Assembly: GCA_934045905.1 (NCBI GenBank)
Contig: OW203769.1
Coordinates: 28,715,899-28,779,898 of the forward strand
Direction of reading: 5' to 3'
Length of the DNA stretch: 64,000 bases
DNA from: Leuctra nigra
Taxonomy: Eukaryota; Arthropoda; Insecta; Plecoptera; Leuctridae
Under the pieces are notes generated by a model. The model was given only the letters and a program-made list of their open reading frames with translations, searched no databases and was not told the origin of the DNA. Positions 60,501-64,000 of this stretch are shown piece by piece. The translations under genes and the position numbers were made by a program. Position 1 is the first letter of the stretch. Each line of letters begins with the position of its first letter.

Positions 60501-63500
60501 AGGCTGATAGGCTTTAAAACTCATAGCCTTCAAAGCTGTAAATAAAGGAAACACCTTTAAGATTCAGTAGACAATTGTTTATAATGTTAATACATTGTTT
60601 TTAAAAATGCTGGATGGCAAAATAACAAATGGCTTGACTTTATGTTTCAATGTCAGGTGTCATTCTTACAGTGAACTGATTTTATCGAAAAAAAAGTAAA
60701 TTAATTCAAGATAGTGATCACTTATTTACCAAAAGCATGTGTCCCCCAGTGAGATGTTGACGTCATAGCCCACGATCACGCCTCTGCTTTGCGATGATCA
60801 AGGCGATCTGTTTGTCCGCCTGATGCCTGATGAGTAAGCCTGCTTCTCCGCCTCCTCAGGTCCAACTTCGCCGACCCCGCCAAGTTCGAGATGGAGATTG
60901 ACGTGGAGTTCCCGACCTTCTTCGTCAAGGGCAGCTACGAGTCCGAGGGCAACATCCTGTTCTTCCCGATCAACGGAGGCGGCGTCTACAACATCAGCAT
61001 GAGTACGTCACGGGGGGGGGGGGGGGGCATCCCCTCAACATCATTACACCAAGTCATGCTTCAGGGGGGGGGGGGGGGGGGGGTCTGGAGCCAGTGGGAC
61101 GGCATGTTTTGATACAGACATTTAAGAGGCAAACGGAAGCGAGCGGGAATCGCACGGTTCGTCAGAACGTTTTTTTTGAAATTTTGTCTTACCACTAAAT
61201 AATTTTAAAAAATCAGATAGTAACGACCCATTACAGCCTAATAGACTAAATAATGCCACACACTGGAGTTCATTATGACCTCAGGTGCGACCTCAAAGTG
61301 TTAAATACGATATTTTTAGTAAAATAATAAAAAATAATCGTATTTAACACTTTGAGGTCGTACGAGAGGTCATAATGAACTCCAGTGTGCGGCATTATTT
61401 AGTCTATTAGGCTGTAATGGGTCGTTACTATCTGATTTTTTTTAAATTATTTAGTGGGAAGACAAAATTTCAAAAAACGCTCTGACGAACCGTGCGATTC
61501 CCGCTCGCTTCCGTTTGCCTCTTACAAGCATTTTATTTCGGGACCTGAAATTTCACTAAATTTCAGCTAAATTCGCTAAATTGATACATTTCGCATTCGC
61601 GGGAGGCCCAGGGCTACCATTACGAGGGGTGAACAACTCCAGAAATCTGGTGTACACTAGCCTAAAAATCTTTAAAAATCTTCAAAAAATTTTGAAAATC
61701 TTGCAATATTTGGAAATCTTAAAAATCATGGAAATCTTAAAAATCTTAGGACATTTTTTTAATCTGGGAAGTCTTTGAAAACTGAGAAATCTTCGGAAAT
61801 CTTTGGAAATCTTTGAAATCTCGGAAATCTTATGAAATTTTAGAAATCCGAAATCAGGACACCAAAACTTTACTACAAAAATCCACAGCACGCAACTGGA
61901 TTTACAAAAACAAAGTGTGGCATAAATTTTGTAAAAATTTACACAAAATGATGCATTTATTTTAAAAGATTTTTACTGTATTGACAATGAAAATAGTTTT
62001 GGGCCCTACAAAGTATCCTGCGTGGCCGAAGTCTGAAGTGGCGCCCTGCATCTTGTGTCAACTGTCACTTGTCTTGCAGAGGACATCAGCGGCACCTGGA
62101 AGCTGTCTGGAACGCCGTTCGAGAAGGACGGACAGACCTACGTGGAGCTGGACCACTTCAAGTTCAGACCCAAGGTCGGCTCCATGAAGATCTACGCCTC
62201 GAACCTCTACACGGGCAACGATGCGCTCAGTGAGTACAAGACTCTGGGTCGGGTTTGTGTTGGCCGGACATCAGAGGTTTGAACTGAACCTGGGGGCCAA
62301 ATCTTGAGATTCACGTTTTGAAACCGTGTTTGTTTTCACTGTTTAAAACGTAATAAAGTTGAAGGCTAAGCAATAGTTGTCAACTGTTTAAAGGTTTATA
62401 CAATGCAAACGTAAAACGGTTTCAAAACGTGAATCTCAAGAATTGGCCTCCAGGGTAAGCTAAAGGGAGACTCACGGTTCGTCAAAGCGTCTTTTTGGAT
62501 CAGATAAATAGACTAAATAATGCCGCACACTGGAGAACATTATGGCAATGATTTTGCAGCGTGTTGCTGGCACTTTTTGCATGCGATTGGAGACAAAATG
62601 GGTTGACTAAATTAATTTTAATCGCGATTAGATTAAAGACAAACTTAGGGTTGGATATCACTTGGTACATTTTTAATTTTTTGGTTTGTTAATTAGTAAT
62701 AAATTAGTTTATTTTTGGTGAAAAATTGTATATTTTCTTGATATTTTCTTGTATTTTTTGGGTGCCGTATGAAATCTAATTTAAAACTGTGTCAAGTGAT
62801 AACCCTAAGTTTTACTTTTAGCTAACCATGATAAAAAGTTTCAAATCATTTCGTCAACCCATTTCGTCCCCAAACGTATCCAAAAAAGTAACTACCAAAA
62901 GCAGCAAAATCGCTCGCGCTTGCAGCACCTCAAATATGATGTTTATGGTAAAATAATGTATAATGGATCGTTACTATCTGAATTTTAAAATTCTGCTAAC
63001 GTGAAGACAAATGTCAAAGAAACGCTTTGACGAACCGTGCGTTACCCTTTCACTGACCCAGGCCTTCCGAACCGAACCGAACCGAACCGAACTTCTGGCA
63101 TTTTTTAAACTGTATAAGGTATGAATGTGTCTGATCTATATTAATAATAATAATAATAGATAGATAATTTCCTTGTGCTTGATAACACATAAAGGCACTT
63201 TATAAATGTGAGTTAGACCCATCTTTAACATGGCAAGTTGTAAAAACACTGTAATTTTCCTAGTAAATATTTGATTTACTCCATTTTCCGTCGAGAGATT
63301 CTAACCAAAATCTAATATGTGTATTGGAGATCAAGGTATTTCTTAAGATGTTTATATATACACCTTCCGGATCTTTTTAAAAATTACACAACAAAATTTA
63401 ATAATTATCTCCTTCGTTAAAATTTCCTCATATTCTGAAGACATAAAATTGAAAACTCAATATAATTAAAAATTTATAAAAAATATAAAAATTTTAATTT

Positions 63501-63770
63501 CAATAATAATTTTTTCTGAGATCTCTACTTGGACGGTGTGGGTGGGTGGGTGATACATGAGGGGGGTTGTTGGAAACCCTCTTCATCCCTGCTAAGTGTC
63601 ACTTGCTATATTCAGATGCCGCCGCTCTTTCGTTCGTCAATCAGTACTGGCCCGCCATGTACGAGGAGCTGCTGCCCTTCGCCGAGCAGGGCTGGGACAG
63701 GGTCATGACCGGCATCGCTAACAAGCTCTTCACCAACGTGCCCTTCGACGAGATCTTCCCCGTCCTGTAG
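52603..63770 (+). CDS. Takeout-family (JHBP-like) secreted protein
   Basis: A member of the haemolymph juvenile-hormone-binding / takeout family: secreted proteins that bind small hydrophobic ligands in a long tunnel. Six exons are 52603-52675, 56697-56801, 57590-57737, 60860-61002, 62080-62229 and 63616-63770 (stop TAG). All phases fit and give 257 aa, typical for the family. Residues 1-20 are a signal peptide (MMLVASVFCFSIVVVCASA). The conserved N-terminal cysteine pair is in VACFRNDPEFDRCFRG. GAPELGMKPFDPLHVPQM follows, then FFVKGSYESEGNILFFPING, GTWKLSGTPFEKDGQTYVEL and the C-terminal FVNQYWPAMYEELLPF with FTNVPFDEIFPVL, all family landmarks. Introns are long and transposon-rich; one ends directly in a GAT microsatellite. 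I cannot say which ligand or which family member it is. Confidence 0.93.
53100..54600. other. Takeout intron 1, first part; no exon seen
   Basis: AT-rich, with open frames but no recognisable coding exon or paired element ends. Confidence 0.4.
54644..54670 (+). pseudogene. Possible degenerate copy of takeout exon 2 start
   Basis: GCCTAGCAACCATGCGGCCT then GCTTCAG matches 24 of 27 bases of the real exon 2 at 56704-56730 (GCCTGGCAACCACGTGGCCT then GCTTCAG). It carries an in-frame TAG where the real exon has TGG-type sequence, and similarity fades on both sides. It may be a relic of an exon or gene duplication, or chance. Confidence 0.35.
54805..55170. mobile_element. Truncated CAGGCGCGTAGGAA MITE
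   Basis: It starts CAGGCGCGTAGGAAGGGGGG and contains CGGCCTGCGGGGC and CGCCCTGCGGGGC segments like those of the complete copy at 41012-41320. The right terminus was not found, so the end is approximate. Confidence 0.6.
55600..56430 (-). mobile_element. Half element of the ACTAGGAAAACGCTC family (takeout intron 1)
   Basis: GAGCGAGCGAAGCGAGCGTC near 55622 and GGCACGGACCTCTGTTTTT are the reverse complement of 45340-45405. The other end, GCTCGCTCATCAACGCG, is at about 56407. The truncated terminus is followed by CAAGGATTGATTGTCAAGGA. Confidence 0.65.
57376..57586. repeat. GAT/ATG microsatellite ending at a splice acceptor
   Basis: About 210 bp of (GAT)n with interruptions (GATGTGATGATG-type), ending in an uninterrupted run of roughly 85-90 bp from about 57496. 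Only GTCTAG separates it from takeout exon 3 at 57590. On the minus strand it would translate as poly-His or poly-Ile, which is an artefact. Confidence 0.9.
57800..58390 (+). mobile_element. Left-half fragment of the ACTAGGAAAACGCTC family (takeout intron 3)
   Basis: ACACTCAGTGTAACGCGTTG at about 57808, then CCAATCGAAAGATTTTTTTT and AAAATTTCAGATCGATTGG, as in 44075-46046. A 19-base G run lies just before it at 57762-57780. Confidence 0.65.
59100..59493 (+). mobile_element. GC-rich retro-insertion with 14-bp target duplication
   Basis: CATAAGAGCGATTA occurs at 59086-59099 and 59494-59507, framing about 394 bp. The insert starts with GATTATTGTGGTTTAACGGC-like DNA and becomes strongly GC-rich (59200-59490), ending in CAAGGTGGCAGTCCATGGTGGGG. 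A duplication this long fits target-primed insertion of a non-LTR element. No poly-A tail or reverse-transcriptase motif is visible; the family is not identified. Confidence 0.65.
59510..59880 (-). mobile_element. Right-end fragment of the ACTAGGAAAACGCTC family
   Basis: It ends TCGCTTATCAACGCGTTATA then CGGAGCGTTTTCATGG. The GC-rich retro-insertion sits immediately upstream. Confidence 0.65.
59972..60107. mobile_element. Small imperfect palindromic MITE
   Basis: ACCTGGGGTGCGATCACATA ... CTTATCACGGTGACAAG is mirrored by CTTGTCACCGTGACAAGG ... TATGTAATCCCACCCCTGG. Confidence 0.6.
60350..60505 (-). mobile_element. CAGCCT..AGGCTG MITE, copy 2 (reverse)
   Basis: CAGCCTCATGCTCTGCAGAA to TTTGAGCATGAGGCTG; the interior is the reverse complement of 29450-29605. 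Confidence 0.7.
61125..61522. mobile_element. 398-bp palindromic TA-flanked element (takeout intron 4)
   Basis: The ends AGAGGCAAACGGAAGCGAGC and its complement are flanked by TA at 61123-61124 and 61523-61524. The arms pair almost perfectly over about 190 bp (GACCTCAAAGTGTTAAATAC mirrored near the centre at about 61325). G runs at about 61011-61027 and 61065-61082 precede it. Confidence 0.85.
62290..62453. mobile_element. Small MITE (takeout intron 5)
   Basis: CTGGGGGCCAAATCTTGAGA is mirrored by TCTCAAGAATTGGCCTCCAG, with CACGTTTTGAAACCGT / ACGGTTTCAAAACGTG inside. Confidence 0.75.
62465..63050. mobile_element. Relative of the 61125 element interrupted by a TTAA-MITE fragment
   Basis: ACGGTTCGTCAAAGCGT at about 62475 and ACGCTTTGACGAACCGT at about 63024 are the outer arms, as in 61125-61522. 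Between them, about 62560-62935 matches the TTAA MITE (GACAAACTTAGGGTT, CGCTCGCGCTTGCAGCACCT). Confidence 0.7.
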
Positions 63771-63797
63771 GAACCTCTTCCCCGTCCTGTAGGAACC
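63754..63797 (+). repeat. 22-bp tandem duplication spanning the takeout stop codon
   Basis: TCTTCCCCGTCCTGTAGGAA-CC occurs at 63754-63775 and again at 63776-63797, so the last codons and TAG are repeated in the 3' UTR. Confidence 0.9.
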
Positions 63798-64000
63798 AGA
63801 ACTCCTGTCGCATCAGCCTTCAACGTCATCCCATTAGATTCAAATCATTAGGAACGTTTTTCAAATATTTTTGAACGTTTTTCAAATCATTTGGAACGTT
63901 TTTCAAATATTTTGTAATGTGTCCAAAAACAGTCAGTGTGTATTTTCAGTCATTTTACAATCTTCCATCTCCTCTGTCTGTTCTTCTGTATGTAGTTATT

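Overview
This window is eukaryotic nuclear DNA, almost certainly from an arthropod. The reasons are split genes with GT-AG introns, a takeout/juvenile-hormone-binding-type secreted protein, AT-rich intergenic DNA full of short GTAGGTACCTAC-type stretches, and a heavy load of inverted-repeat mobile elements. A hemipteran or similar insect is plausible, but I cannot fix the species from sequence alone.

Layout: (1) 1-2610, plus strand: the last two coding exons of a very-long-chain 3-hydroxyacyl-CoA dehydratase (HACD1/2 type), preceded by a 128-bp tandem array of its catalytic-motif exon. (2) 5281-6414, minus strand: the complete ribosomal protein eL30 gene. It is divergently arranged with (3) 7015-16489, plus strand: a YTHDF-type m6A reader, 5 coding exons, about 597 aa. 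(4) 19670-27786, plus strand: a DCUN1D1/2 cullin-neddylation cofactor, 5 coding exons, of which the first holds only the initiator ATG. (5) 27787-36371: no gene recognised; nested foldback and hAT-like elements. (6) 36372-44018, minus strand: six exons of an unfamiliar protein with a candidate papain-like Cys/Asp-x-His active site and an 11-residue repeat array; its 5' end was not found. (7) 44019-52500: repeat-rich, no gene recognised. (8) 52603-63770, plus strand: a complete takeout-family secreted protein, 6 exons, 257 aa, with TATA box and signal peptide.

The genes are independent housekeeping or secreted-protein genes (fatty-acid elongation, translation, m6A reading, neddylation, ligand transport) and do not form one pathway. 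Most of the remaining DNA is non-autonomous DNA transposons. Several can be classed by their target-site duplications: 8 bp (hAT-like), 9 bp (Mutator-like foldback with 136-bp modules), TTAA (piggyBac-like), TTA (Harbinger-like) and TA (mariner-like). There are also tRNA-derived SINEs, one non-LTR retrotransposon tail, and two loci where tRNA-like sequences lie in inverted pairs. All exon joins were worked out by hand from splice consensus, frame and family similarity.
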